This document shows, piece by piece, positions 56,502 through 64,000 of a stretch of 64,000 bases of DNA. Both the position numbers and the translations under genes were made by a program. A model generated the notes under the pieces. The model saw nothing but the letters and a program-made list of their open reading frames with translations, was not told the DNA's origin and made no database searches. The first letter of the stretch is position 1. Each line of letters starts with the position of its first letter. This DNA comes from CAIQPS01 sp963721365. Lineage in GTDB: Bacteria > Actinomycetota > Thermoleophilia > RBG-16-64-13. The stretch spans positions 1 through 64,000 of the forward strand of contig CAVRJE010000018.1 in NCBI GenBank assembly GCA_963721365.1. The letters run 5' to 3'.

Positions 56502-57869
56502 CTACCTCGACCGCTGGCTGAAGACCTCCTCGCGGCTCACCAGCGCCTTGTCCATCTTGAAGGCCTCGTGGAGCGCCTTGACCGCGATCTGGACCTGCTG
56601 CTTGCGGATCACGCAGCTGATCTTGATCGAACTGGTGGAGATCATCTCGAGGTTGATGCCGTTGTCGGCGAGGACCTGGAACATCTTGGCGGCCACGCCC
56701 GGGTAGGTCCTCATCCCTGCGCCTACCAGCGTCACCTTGGCCACGTCCCGGTCGGTGTCGATGGAAGAGAAGCCCAGTTCGTCCTTCAGCGCGTTCAGCA
56801 CGGCGGCGATCTTCTCCAGATCGTCCTCGGCGGCCGTGAAGGATATATCGGCCGCGCCGTGGGCGGACACGTTCTGGATGATGAGGTCGATATTGACGTT
56901 CGCCTTGGCCAGCGCCGTGAACACCTTCGCGGCTTCCCCCGGCTGGTCGGGAAGGTCGTGGATGGTCACCTTCGCGTCGTCGAGAGCGTAGGTCACACCG
57001 GAAACGATTGCCTGTTCCATGCCTCTGTCATCCTGTCCTATCAATGTGCCGGGGGCATTGGTGAAACTGGAACGTACCCAGAGGGGCACGTCGAAACGGC
57101 GGGCCACTTCGATGCTGCGCAGCATCATGACCTTGGCGCCGCTCGAGGTGAGTTCCAGCATCTCGTCGTTGGAGATGAAATCCAGCTTGCGGGCCTCGGG
57201 GACGATACGGGGATCGGTGGTGTAGATGCCGTCGACGTCGGTGAAGATCATGCAGGCTTCCGCGCCGAGAGCGGCCGCCAACGCTACCGCGGTGGTGTCG
57301 GAACCGCCCCGGCCGAGCGTGGTCACGTCCTGTTCCGTCGATACGCCCTGGAACCCCGCCACCAGGACGATCTTGCCTTCATCGAGGGCCTGCTGGATCC
57401 GGCGTGGCCGGATGTCGAGGATCTTCGCCTTGGTATGGACGGTGTCGGTAACGATGCCGGCCTGGGAGCCGGTGAGCGAGATCGCGTCGTAGCCGAGTTC
57501 GTGGATGGCCATCGCCACCAGCGCCGCCGAGATGCGTTCCCCGGTGGAGAGCAGCATGTCCATCTCGCGGGCCGGCGGGTTCTCCGAGATCTCCCGGGCC
57601 ATCTCGATGAGCTCGTCGGTGGTGTCCCCGCGGGCCGAGACGACGGCGACCACCGGATGGCCTTCCTTGCGGGCATCGACGATACGCTGAGCCACCCGTT
57701 TCATGCAGGCGGCATCGGCCACCGACGTCCCTCCGAACTTCATCACGATGATGTTCGTGCGCTCCGCCTTGCGCTCCGGTCCGCCGATGACGACGTACTG
57801 GGAGCCGAAGGCGTCTTCCGTGGGTGGCATCCCGTTCTGGCTGGGCTGTTCTTTGTCCGCCACGTCCAT
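56502..57869 (-). CDS. lysC: Aspartate kinase
   Basis: 455 aa, intact. First step of the aspartate pathway. The kinase domain starts VMKFGGTSVADAACMKR, in part KFGGTSVADA, at about residue 43; the ~40 residues before it are an unusual extension, and ATGs within it allow a shorter form. LSTGERISAALVAMAI, GRGGSDTTAVALAAALGAEAC and FTDVDGIYTTDPRIVPEARKLD, in part DVDGIYTTDPR, are family signatures. Two ACT domains follow (VTIHDLPDQPGEAAKVFTAL, VTLVGAGMRTYPGVAAKMF, each quoted in part), the usual sites of lysine or threonine feedback. No lysine riboswitch is visible upstream. Confidence 0.96.
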   Translation of the reverse strand: MDVADKEQPSQNGMPPTEDAFGSQYVVIGGPERKAERTNIIVMKFGGTSVADAACMKRVAQRIVDARKEGHPVVAVVSARGDTTDELIEMAREISENPPAREMDMLLSTGERISAALVAMAIHELGYDAISLTGSQAGIVTDTVHTKAKILDIRPRRIQQALDEGKIVLVAGFQGVSTEQDVTTLGRGGSDTTAVALAAALGAEACMIFTDVDGIYTTDPRIVPEARKLDFISNDEMLELTSSGAKVMMLRSIEVARRFDVPLWVRSSFTNAPGTLIGQDDRGMEQAIVSGVTYALDDAKVTIHDLPDQPGEAAKVFTALAKANVNIDLIIQNVSAHGAADISFTAAEDDLEKIAAVLNALKDELGFSSIDTDRDVAKVTLVGAGMRTYPGVAAKMFQVLADNGINLEMISTSSIKISCVIRKQQVQIAVKALHEAFKMDKALVSREEVFSQRSR

Positions 57870-57955
57870 CAGTGCTCCGCTTCGAGGTTACAGGGCCGTG
57901 AATACTATCCGATTTCCCCGCCGACCGCCGCTGGCCGCGCCTCGCCGATGGGCCA

Positions 57956-58561
57956 TCAGAGCTCGCGGCGGCCCGTCAAGGCCCGGCCGAGCGTCACTTC
58001 GTCGGCGTATTCGAGGTCTCCGCCCATGGGCAGGCCGGCGGCCGGGCGGGTGATCCGCAGGGTCCCCGCGGCGACGAAGGCGCGCAGCTCCTCGGCGATG
58101 TAGAGAGCGGTGGCCTCCCCCGCCATGGTCGGGTTGGTGGCGACGATGACTTCCTGCGTCGCTTCGTCCCGCACTCGGTCGCTCAGCTCGGCCAGGTGGA
58201 GCTTCTGCGGCCCGATGCCGTCCAGAGGCGAGAGGGCGCCTCCGAGGACGTGGTAGAGACCACGATACTCGTGCGTCCGTTCGATGCTGACGATGTCCCC
58301 GGGCTCTTCCACGACGCAGATGATGGTGGTGTCGCGCCGCGTATCCCGGCAGATGTCACACAGCTCCTCTTCGGTGAGGTTGAAGCAGCTCGTGCAGAAG
58401 CGGACGACCTCTTTGACCTCGATGAGAGCGTGGGCCAAGGGAAGGGCTTCCTCAGGAGGCAGCTTGAGCAGGTGGAACGTGAGGCGCTGGGCGGTCTTCG
58501 GCCCGATGCCGGGAAGCTTGCTCAGCTCATCGATGAGCTTCTGGACGGTTGGGCTGAACAT
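57956..58561 (-). CDS. recR: Recombination protein RecR
   Basis: 201 aa, intact. N-terminal helix-hairpin-helix (LSKLPGIGPKTAQRLTFHLL), then the Cys4 zinc finger (RFCTSCFNLTEEELCDICRD) and Toprim domain (ICVVEEPGDIVSIERTHEY, VLGGALSPLDGIGP, VIVATNPTMAGEATALYI). It works with RecO and RecF to load RecA at gaps. Follows ybaB by 31 bp, the common dnaX-ybaB-recR order. Confidence 0.96.
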   Translation of the reverse strand: MFSPTVQKLIDELSKLPGIGPKTAQRLTFHLLKLPPEEALPLAHALIEVKEVVRFCTSCFNLTEEELCDICRDTRRDTTIICVVEEPGDIVSIERTHEYRGLYHVLGGALSPLDGIGPQKLHLAELSDRVRDEATQEVIVATNPTMAGEATALYIAEELRAFVAAGTLRITRPAAGLPMGGDLEYADEVTLGRALTGRREL

Positions 58562-58592
58562 ACCGGCGCGGCTGGGGCGCTGCTTGGGCCGA

Positions 58593-58910
58593 TCAGAACG
58601 GCAGGCCGGGGATGTTCAGACCGGCGGTGATGCCCCCAAGTTTCTTGTTGGCGAGTTCCTGGGCCGAGCGGAGCGCCTCGTTGGCGGCGGCCATGATCAT
58701 GTCCTCGAGCATCTCCACGTCCTCGGGGTCCACCGCGGCCGGGTCGATCTTGATGCTCTTGATCTCGATGGCCCCGGTCACCTGCACGGTCACCATGCCT
58801 CCACCCGCGGAAGCTTCCACCACCTCGTTGCCCAGGTCCTCCTGCATCTTGGCCATGTCGGCCTGCATCTTCTGGACCTGCTTCATCATCTTGTTGTAAT
58901 TCGGGTTCAC
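58593..58910 (-). CDS. YbaB/EbfC family nucleoid-associated protein
   Basis: 105 aa, intact. A basic helical N-terminus (MNPNYNKMMKQVQKMQADMA, then KMQEDLG) and the conserved middle VEASAGGGMVTVQVTGAIEI. It ends with LANKKLGGITAGLNIPGL. EbfC proteins are small dimers that bind DNA and coat the nucleoid. Sits 9 bp after dnaX in the same operon. Confidence 0.94.
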   Translation of the reverse strand: MNPNYNKMMKQVQKMQADMAKMQEDLGNEVVEASAGGGMVTVQVTGAIEIKSIKIDPAAVDPEDVEMLEDMIMAAANEALRSAQELANKKLGGITAGLNIPGLPF

Positions 58911-58919
58911 TGCTGCCTC

Positions 58920-60697
58920 CTAGCGGGCGGGACCGTCGTCGATGACGCTAGCGTCGAATTCCTGCTTGAGCCGCAGTAATAGCTCGTCCTTGCTCAGGAT
59001 TCTAGCATCTTCCTCCCCGGGCTCCGGGTCGGGCTGCTCCTGCACGGCCACCCTGGCCACTACCTTCAGGTGACTGCCCGTGACCTCGCGCAAAGCCTCG
59101 GAGATCACCTGCGGGTTCTCACCGCGGCCTACCATGTCGGCCTGGAACTTATACCCGGCGGGGAACTTGAGCACCAGAGTGTCGCCGTCTACGCTCTCGG
59201 GCCGTCCTTCGAAAAGAAGCGCGTGGAGGCCCATCTGGCGCTTCTTGACCGCCTCGAGCACCAGAGGCCAGGCCCGCCGGAAATGGTCTATGTCGGCAGT
59301 CATGCCCTGGGTCGCGCCGGGCGACACCGGCTCCTGCGCCGCCCGGCTCGCCTCTTGGTTCTTCGACCGCGGGCTCTCGTCGTGGGCACATCCATGGGCT
59401 CTTCCGCTGGAGCCGGTTCCACGTCCGCGCCGGGCGCTGCCCCAGCTGGCGGAGGCGGCGGAGGCGGCGGAGCCTGCTTCACCGGCTCGGCGCTTCCCGG
59501 CGCAGCCACAGGTTGCCGGGCCGTCCCCTGCTGCCGTGCCGGCTGGGGCCGGGCGGCCGAGTGCGTCTCGGCCAGGCGCGCCGCTCCTCCCGAGGGCCCC
59601 GACACGTGCGACGCCGTCATCTTGATAAGCACCAGTTCGAGCTCGAGCCGCGCGTCCGACCCCTGACGGACGGAGCGCAGAGCCTCGCCCAGCAGGTCGA
59701 CGAACGCGACCGTCTCCGCCGTGGACACCCTGGCGGCCTGGTTCCGCAGCACCTGCTGGTGGTCTTCGGTCATCGCGATGCTGGCCGGCACTTCCCCGGT
59801 GTGCTTCACCACGTACACGTCCCGAAGGTGGCCGAGCAGGTCCTTGATGAACTGGGCGTAGTCGGTGGCGCCTTGGCTGAGGCGCTCGACGAAGAGCAGA
59901 GCCCCCTGGGTGTCGCGCTCGTGCACCAGGTCGACCACTTCGAACAGGAGGTCCTGCTGGACCAACCCGAGCATGTCGAGCGTCTGCTGCAGGGTGATGG
60001 CGCCCCCCGAATAGGTGGACAACTGGTCGAGGATCCCGATGGCGTCCCGGAAGCTCCCCCCGGCCGCCCGGGCGATGACCGTGAGCGGCGCCTCGGCCAC
60101 CTCGATGCCCTCCTGCTGGGCGATGCCCGCCAGCACGCCGACCACCTCCATGACGGCCGGCCGGCGGAAGTCGAAGCGCTGGCAGCGCGAGAGGATCGTG
60201 GCTGGGACCTTATGGGGCTCGGTGGTCGCCAGGACGAAAACGGCGTGGACCGGAGGCTCCTCGAGGGTCTTGAGTAGTGCGTTGAAGGCTTCGGAGGTGA
60301 GCATGTGCACCTCGTCGACGATGTACACCTTCATCCGGCCTTCCACAGGCGAGAAGTGGACCTTGTCGCGCAGGTCGCGGATGTCGTCGATCCCCCGGTT
60401 GGAGGCCGCGTCCATCTCGATGACGTCCATGGCGCTGCCCCGGCGGATGGCTTCGCAGTGGGGACAGGTCCCGTCCGGGTGGGCCGTGGCTTTGCCCTGG
60501 CCCGCGTCGCAGTTGAGGGCCATGGCGAGGATCTTGGCGGTGGACGTCTTGCCGGTGCCCCGAGGACCGGTGAAGAGATACGCGTGGCTCACCCGGTCCT
60601 GGTTGATGGCGTTGACGAGCGTGCGGGCCACGTGCTCCTGCCCGGCGATGTCTTCGAACCGGGCCGGACGGTACTTGCGGTAGAGGGAGATTGCCAT
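58920..60697 (-). CDS. dnaX: DNA polymerase III subunits gamma/tau (frameshift near 59390)
   Basis: About 592 aa over two frames. AAA+ domain with Walker A GPRGTGKTS (Lys50), a Cys cluster (CDAGQGKATAHPDGTCPHC, three Cys visible), Walker B VYIVDEVHML and sensor-1 LATTEPHKV, then the clamp-loader collar (GSDARLELELVLIKM). A Pro/Ala-rich linker with PPPPPPPP follows. The tail (HFRRAWPLVLEAVKKRQMGL, FEGRPESVDGDTLVLKF, KDELLLRLKQEF) continues in another frame after about 59390. No A-rich slippery site like that of E. coli dnaX is there, so an error is likelier than programmed shifting. Confidence 0.94.
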
Positions 60698-60844
60698 GCG
60701 CCGAGAAGATCCTTTATGGGAGGCTGCTGAAAAGCGAAGCCCCGGCCGCCGGAAAGCCGCGCGCGATAGTGTGTCCTCGGCCGATTATATCAGCCGCCCT
60801 TGACGCTCCCGCGGCCGGCGCAGCGCGCAGCGCAAGAAAGAAAA

Positions 60845-61115
60845 GGACCGTGCACCCACCGTCGAAGACAGACCTCCGAGCGCCCGCCGGCAGCCGGCTC
60901 AGACCAAGCTACCCCACGGCACATGAAAGAGTCCGCTTAGGGCTGCTACCTCCCGGTCCTGACCCGATTCACGAAGTTCCATTGCGTAGGACCCGGCCGT
61001 CAACACCACTTACCGGCGTCAGACCTCACAGGCCCGCTCCTCGGGTGGGGATTCAGCCCCGCTAAAGCGGATTGCGGGTACAGGGCACCGCTGGCTCCCC
61101 ACCTAGCACGGTCCC
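60845..61115 (-). ncRNA. ffs: Signal recognition particle RNA, large bacterial type with Alu domain
   Basis: The core at 60941-60964 reads (minus strand) GGTCAGGACCGGGAGGTAGC then AGCC, the helix-8 Ffh-binding hairpin. The 5' part has GTGCTAGGTGGGGAG, the Alu-domain start, with CGGTGCCCTGTACC. The 3' part has GTGCCGTGGGGT and GGTGCACGGTCC, which pairs with the 5' GGGACCGTGC. The whole follows the Bacillus scRNA layout (about 270 nt), not the ~100-nt form. A T-run (TTTTCTTTCTT) just past 60845 ends it. It targets membrane and secreted proteins with Ffh. Confidence 0.95.
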
Positions 61116-61119
61116 CGGG

Positions 61120-61125
61120 AGTATA
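61120..61125 (-). promoter_or_regulatory. -10 box of the SRP RNA gene
   Basis: On the minus strand TATACT lies about 5 bp before the predicted RNA start. No convincing -35 sequence is seen (CCCCCT about 17 bp upstream). Confidence 0.5.
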
Positions 61126-61156
61126 CAGCAGCGGTTCCCCGCAGGGGGATCCGGCT

Positions 61157-62287
61157 CTACAACGTCGGCATCATCACCCGGAACTGCACGTTCTCCAGGT
61201 CCAGACCCTCCGGCACCTCGAATGTGAACCAGAGGTACGTCGACTCGCCCGGGAGGAGAGGGATCGCCCGTTCCTCGACGTCACCGAACCAGTAATCGTC
61301 GGCGGTGGACGACAGCCCGTACTCCTTGCCGCTCGGGTCGGCGGCCATGATCTGCCAACCCCCCGGGGTGACGTCGTTCTGGCCCTCGTTCCTGACGAAG
61401 AGCTCCACGGTAACGAACATCCCAGGCGCGGTCGGGCCTTCGCCCACGCCCAGGTGCTTCAGCTCGTGAAGCGTGACGGGGGACCAGAGAAGATCGCCCG
61501 AGCGCACGGAGCCGCCGAATGGGACCAGCGGGCCCTCTGTGGGGCTGAGCGGCTCGTAGGAGACGGTGCGCAGCCACTGGCCGCCCTCCTGCTTCCAACC
61601 CAGCGCTTCCAGGCCCCGGGTGGTCAGTCCATCGCGGCAGCCGAGCTTGAGTGTGGCTACGGTGACGGCGCGGGAGCCGTCCGGCTCTACCAGCACCTGT
61701 GCGATCGTGTCCCAGAAGTCCGTCTCGATGATATCGGCGGGATCGCCGGGGGTGGCCCAGTCGGCCTGATAATCGGCGGCCCGTTCCTGGGCCTGGTCTT
61801 TGGGTGTGAGGAACGCCGCGATCTGCGCCGTCATGTCGTTGCCGGTCACCGGGATCGACTCGAGCAGATCCATCCACGTGGCCGCTCGCTGCGCCAGCAC
61901 CGCCGTCACGTCTTCGGTCGTGGTGGTCGGCGCCGAAGTCGTGGTCGCGAGGGAGGTCGTGGTGACGGGGGCCGAGGTCTGGGTGGTGGTGCTCGGCGCG
62001 ATAGTCGTCGAACTGCCGGCGACGGTCGTGGCCGTCGTCCAGGCTGCTTCTGTCGCCGATCCGCCGCTGGTGACGCCGAAGTAGATGCCCACCCCGAGGC
62101 CGGCGGCGACGATGATCACCGCGGTCACGATAGCGGGGATCAGGCCCGGCCGCCCGCGTGGTGGCGCGGGGGGCGGCGGTTGCGGGCTGTAGGCCGGCGG
62201 GCTCTCGCCCGGGTCGACCGGCGCGCCGCACCCGGCACAGAACCGAGCACCGCTTTGAAGGGCGCTACCGCAGTTCGCGCAATACAT
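61157..62287 (-). CDS. Zinc-ribbon membrane protein with DUF4352-like domain
   Basis: 376 aa from the ATG at 62287 (AGGGGTGAG upstream); longer readings add a stretch without domain features. The zinc ribbon (YCANCGSALQSGARFCAGCG) is followed by a Pro-rich linker, one membrane helix (LIPAIVTAVIIVAAGLGVGIYFG), then a long Thr/Ser/Ala-rich stalk (TTTTQTSAPVTTTSLATTTS). The outer part ends in a beta-sandwich like DUF4352/telomeric-repeat-type surface domains (FVTVELFVRNEGQNDVTPGG, PLLPGESTYLWFTFEVPEGL). Function unknown. Located between tRNA-Ser and the SRP RNA. Confidence 0.87.
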   Translation of the reverse strand: MYCANCGSALQSGARFCAGCGAPVDPGESPPAYSPQPPPPAPPRGRPGLIPAIVTAVIIVAAGLGVGIYFGVTSGGSATEAAWTTATTVAGSSTTIAPSTTTQTSAPVTTTSLATTTSAPTTTTEDVTAVLAQRAATWMDLLESIPVTGNDMTAQIAAFLTPKDQAQERAADYQADWATPGDPADIIETDFWDTIAQVLVEPDGSRAVTVATLKLGCRDGLTTRGLEALGWKQEGGQWLRTVSYEPLSPTEGPLVPFGGSVRSGDLLWSPVTLHELKHLGVGEGPTAPGMFVTVELFVRNEGQNDVTPGGWQIMAADPSGKEYGLSSTADDYWFGDVEERAIPLLPGESTYLWFTFEVPEGLDLENVQFRVMMPTL

Positions 62288-62333
62288 CTCACCCCTCCCC
62301 TGCTTGTTCCATCTGGCCACGAGTGTAGCGATG

Positions 62334-62355
62334 AGGCGGAGTGGGAGGGATTCGA
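62334..62355 (+). repeat. 22-bp copy of the tRNA-Ser 3' end
   Basis: Identical to 62514-62535, which is the acceptor 3' strand and half T-arm of the tRNA-Ser (as read on the + strand, AGGCGGAGTGGGAGG then GATTCGA). The copies are exactly 180 bp apart. tRNA 3' ends are typical integration sites; no integrase is near. Confidence 0.8.
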
Positions 62356-62516
62356 CGCATTTGCTTCGCAACTGCCGTCCTCGCCTCGCCTCCGGCTCGG
62401 CTCAGACCGCTCGCTACTCGACAGTCCACCGGACTGTCTCGTTCACGCTCGCGCCCTCGCGGGTTCGGAATCCGACCCTTCTGGGAGGTGCTCCGTCCTC
62501 TTTTCTCGGGCCAAGG

Positions 62517-62607
62517 CGGAGTGGGAGGGATTCGAACCCTCGAGACGAGTTACCCCCGCCTACACGATTTCCAGTCGTGCTCCTTAAGCCAACTCGGACA
62601 CCACTCC
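62517..62607 (-). tRNA. tRNA-Ser (anticodon GGA)
   Basis: Acceptor GGAGTGG (5') pairs with CCACTCC (3'), with discriminator G. The D-arm reads TCCGAGTTGGCTTAAGGA, the anticodon loop is CTGGAAA with GGA at 62570-62572, the long variable arm (AGGCGGGGGTAACTCGTCTC region) marks tRNA-Ser, and the T-arm has GGTTCGAATCC. The CCA end is not encoded. 91 nt. Confidence 0.97.
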
Positions 62608-62665
62608 GCGCGGCGCGACGGCCCTCAGGCAGGCGCGATTATAGCCCACGAGATTGCCACGCGGT

Positions 62666-63476
62666 CTAGGGCCACGTAGGCTGCCCACCGACCACGATCG
62701 TCCAGACGACGAGCGTCAGTCCGGCTGCCAGGGTACCGGGGGTGACGAACGCTCCTATCGGGTCGTGCGTGACCTCCGACGGCGGGAGGATCCAGAGACT
62801 GGTGGCAACGATGACGATACTGGCGGCGATCGCGCCGATGATCTGGCCGCCGGCGACCCCGATGTAGACGATGACGACTCCGTAGGTGGCGAGCGAGCCG
62901 AGGCCGAAGAGGAGGCTCTCCCCGCCCGATAGCCTCTGGCCGGCTCCCTGCCCGAGGAGGATGATGGCCATGGTGGCGAGGAAGAATCCGAACCCCAGGA
63001 GGAGATAGCCCACACGGGTGTCGAGGAACTGGATCTTGGCCGCGAACTCGCCCTGCGCCAGGACCTCGGGCATAGCTCGGGCGAGCGAGTGCGCGGCGGT
63101 ATGGATGCCGTACCCGCACAGCCCTATGGCGAGGCCCACCCAGAACATCCAGGCGTAGGGGCTGGAGATGACCGAGTAGACGTTGAGCGTGCCGCGGTTC
63201 GACTGAGTGAGCACGAGGAAGAGCCGGGTGAACGCGAATGCGGAGAGGGCGGGCAGGAGGATCAAGAAAGACCAGATCGAAGGGGGTGTGCGACCAGGAG
63301 CCGCTCGGCACGGCGGCGCCGGCGCGTACGCCCTCGAAGATCTCCCAGGCCAGCAGCGAGATCATCACCCAGAACACACTCCGCGCCACCGGCGCGGTCG
63401 CACGTATCTGGGCCGCGTTTGGTCTCACATCCTCCCCCGATCGCCGTTCCCCGTACGTGGAGAGCAGCGCCGCCAT
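62666..63476 (-). CDS. Multi-pass membrane protein, unknown (frameshift near 63265)
   Basis: About 270 aa when joined; the start at 63476 (MAALLSTYGERRSGED) is tentative. At least seven hydrophobic segments: SVFWVMISLLAWEIFEGV, DLVFLILLPALSAFAFTRLF across the shift, MFWVGLAIGLCGYGIHTAAH, VGYLLLGFGFFLATMAIILLG, YGVVIVYIGVAGGQIIGAIA and more. No family recognised; the GGQIIGAIAAS loop and HTAAHSL are noted. It may be an envelope enzyme or transporter. Same strand as the reductase-like gene upstream. Confidence 0.65.
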
Positions 63477-63501
63477 TCTATCGCGCCATTGATGTCGGAC
63501 T

Positions 63502-64000
63502 CTAGAGGATGAAGGGAATGAGCGCTTTCCGCTCCCGGGGATAGTCGGCGAACTCCTGGCGGTACCAGCGGTGGGTCTTGATGGCCCGGGGAGCGAGGTT
63601 CGCCACGGTCCAGATAAAGAACGCCGTGGCTCCGGGGTTCCAACAGGCGAGGGCCCATCCTCCCCACTCGACCATCTCGCCCAGGTAGTTGGGGCAACTG
63701 ACGAATCGGTAGCCGCCGCCGTAGGGGATCTTGTATCCCCTCTCGCCGCGGGAGCGCAACCCGATCAACACCCGGTCTGAGTGCTGGTTGAGGGCGTAGC
63801 CCAGCCAGAAAAGGATGAACCCGGCGATGAAGCGCGGGTCGAGCAACCAGGAGGTCTGCAGGTCGGGCCCCAGAGTGAAGAGGTACCGTGCGTTCAGGTA
63901 GCCGTTCCCCACGTTGAACGCGGCTCCCATCGCGATGACCGACACGGTCATGCTCCGCCCACTGTCGCGCAGACGGAACGGGTAGATGAACGAGCGGTGC
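63502..64000 (-). CDS. 3-oxo-5-alpha-steroid 4-dehydrogenase-like membrane reductase (partial, cut by window edge)
   Basis: The frame stays open to the window end, so the 5' part is outside. Visible: RSFIYPFRLRDSGRS, then VIAMGAAFNVGNGYLNARYLF, in part FNVGNGYLN, a typical family stretch. Helices follow, then GYKIPYGGGYRFVSCPNYLGEMVEWGGWAL, in part SCPNYLGEMVEWGGW, the conserved cofactor and active-site region, and RAIKTHRWYRQEF near the end. Relatives reduce conjugated double bonds of steroids, enoyl lipids or polyprenols with NADPH. Substrate unknown. Confidence 0.85.
   Translation of the reverse strand, partial: HRSFIYPFRLRDSGRSMTVSVIAMGAAFNVGNGYLNARYLFTLGPDLQTSWLLDPRFIAGFILFWLGYALNQHSDRVLIGLRSRGERGYKIPYGGGYRFVSCPNYLGEMVEWGGWALACWNPGATAFFIWTVANLAPRAIKTHRWYRQEFADYPRERKALIPFIL

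Noticed and set aside
57870..57955. Lysine riboswitch before lysC
   Set aside because: The gap of ~86 bp is too short and lacks the conserved junction elements.

Overview
This window is about 65% GC and probably comes from a deep-branching actinobacterium or a similar Gram-positive-type bacterium. Three things point that way. Exported proteins carry Thr-rich linkers and lipobox or Tat leaders. There is a Flp/Tad pilus locus and a dnaX-ybaB-recR block. Just upstream of dnaX lies a large-form SRP RNA (about 270 nt, with an Alu domain), a form best known from Bacilli, Clostridia and Thermotogota. No rRNA, CRISPR array, transposase or integrase was seen. Many well-conserved genes are split by single-base frameshifts, densest at 1.2-7.9 kb and 45-53 kb. 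Conserved domains continue in another frame after each shift, so I read most of them as consensus errors, and I annotate whole genes across the shifts.

0-9.8 kb is a Tad/Flp pilus locus on the + strand: the end of a prepilin peptidase, two tandem Flp pilin genes with duplicated structured leaders, TadE, a TadG-like protein, CpaB/RcpC, a CpaE/TadZ-like ATPase, the TadA/CpaF ATPase, a vWA-TadB fusion and TadC. 9.8-17 kb holds a CHRD-domain protein, acetate kinase, a nitroreductase, a DUF998 membrane protein and a four-gene MacB-type efflux operon on the - strand. 17.2-25.6 kb is one catabolic operon: a saccharopine-dehydrogenase-like enzyme, an aldehyde dehydrogenase, a complete branched-chain-amino-acid-type ABC importer and a TetR regulator, with an 18-bp palindrome at the operon promoter. 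25.5-32.8 kb has a 5'-nucleotidase, an unknown protein, a 7TM-PAS-GGDEF-EAL protein and an OmpR-type two-component pair.

32.8-43.4 kb carries carbohydrate and envelope genes: divergent alpha-glucan phosphorylase and 4-alpha-glucanotransferase, an O-antigen-ligase-like protein, a DUF4282 protein, UDP-glucose dehydrogenase and a LOG-like protein. 43.4-47.8 kb has an MrfA/YprA-type helicase, a membrane metallophosphoesterase and aspartate-semialdehyde dehydrogenase. 48-56.4 kb looks like an accessory block between asd and lysC: a Tat-exported solute-binding lipoprotein, a PAS sensor, an ABC-2 exporter, a histidine kinase missing its sensor half, and an unusual secreted repeat protein rich in Cys and Asp. 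56.5-64 kb returns to housekeeping genes: lysC, recR, ybaB, dnaX, SRP RNA, a DUF4352-like protein and tRNA-Ser(GGA), then two membrane proteins, the last a steroid-5-alpha-reductase-like protein cut by the window edge.

The strongest candidates for something undescribed are three. The first is the secreted repeat protein at 55.66 kb, which has a GTPSTT array, 19 Cys in C-x3-C spacing and an Ala/Asp/Arg helix, with regulator-like direct repeats upstream. The second is the duplicated flp leader. The third is the palindrome-controlled saccharopine-dehydrogenase/ALDH/importer operon.
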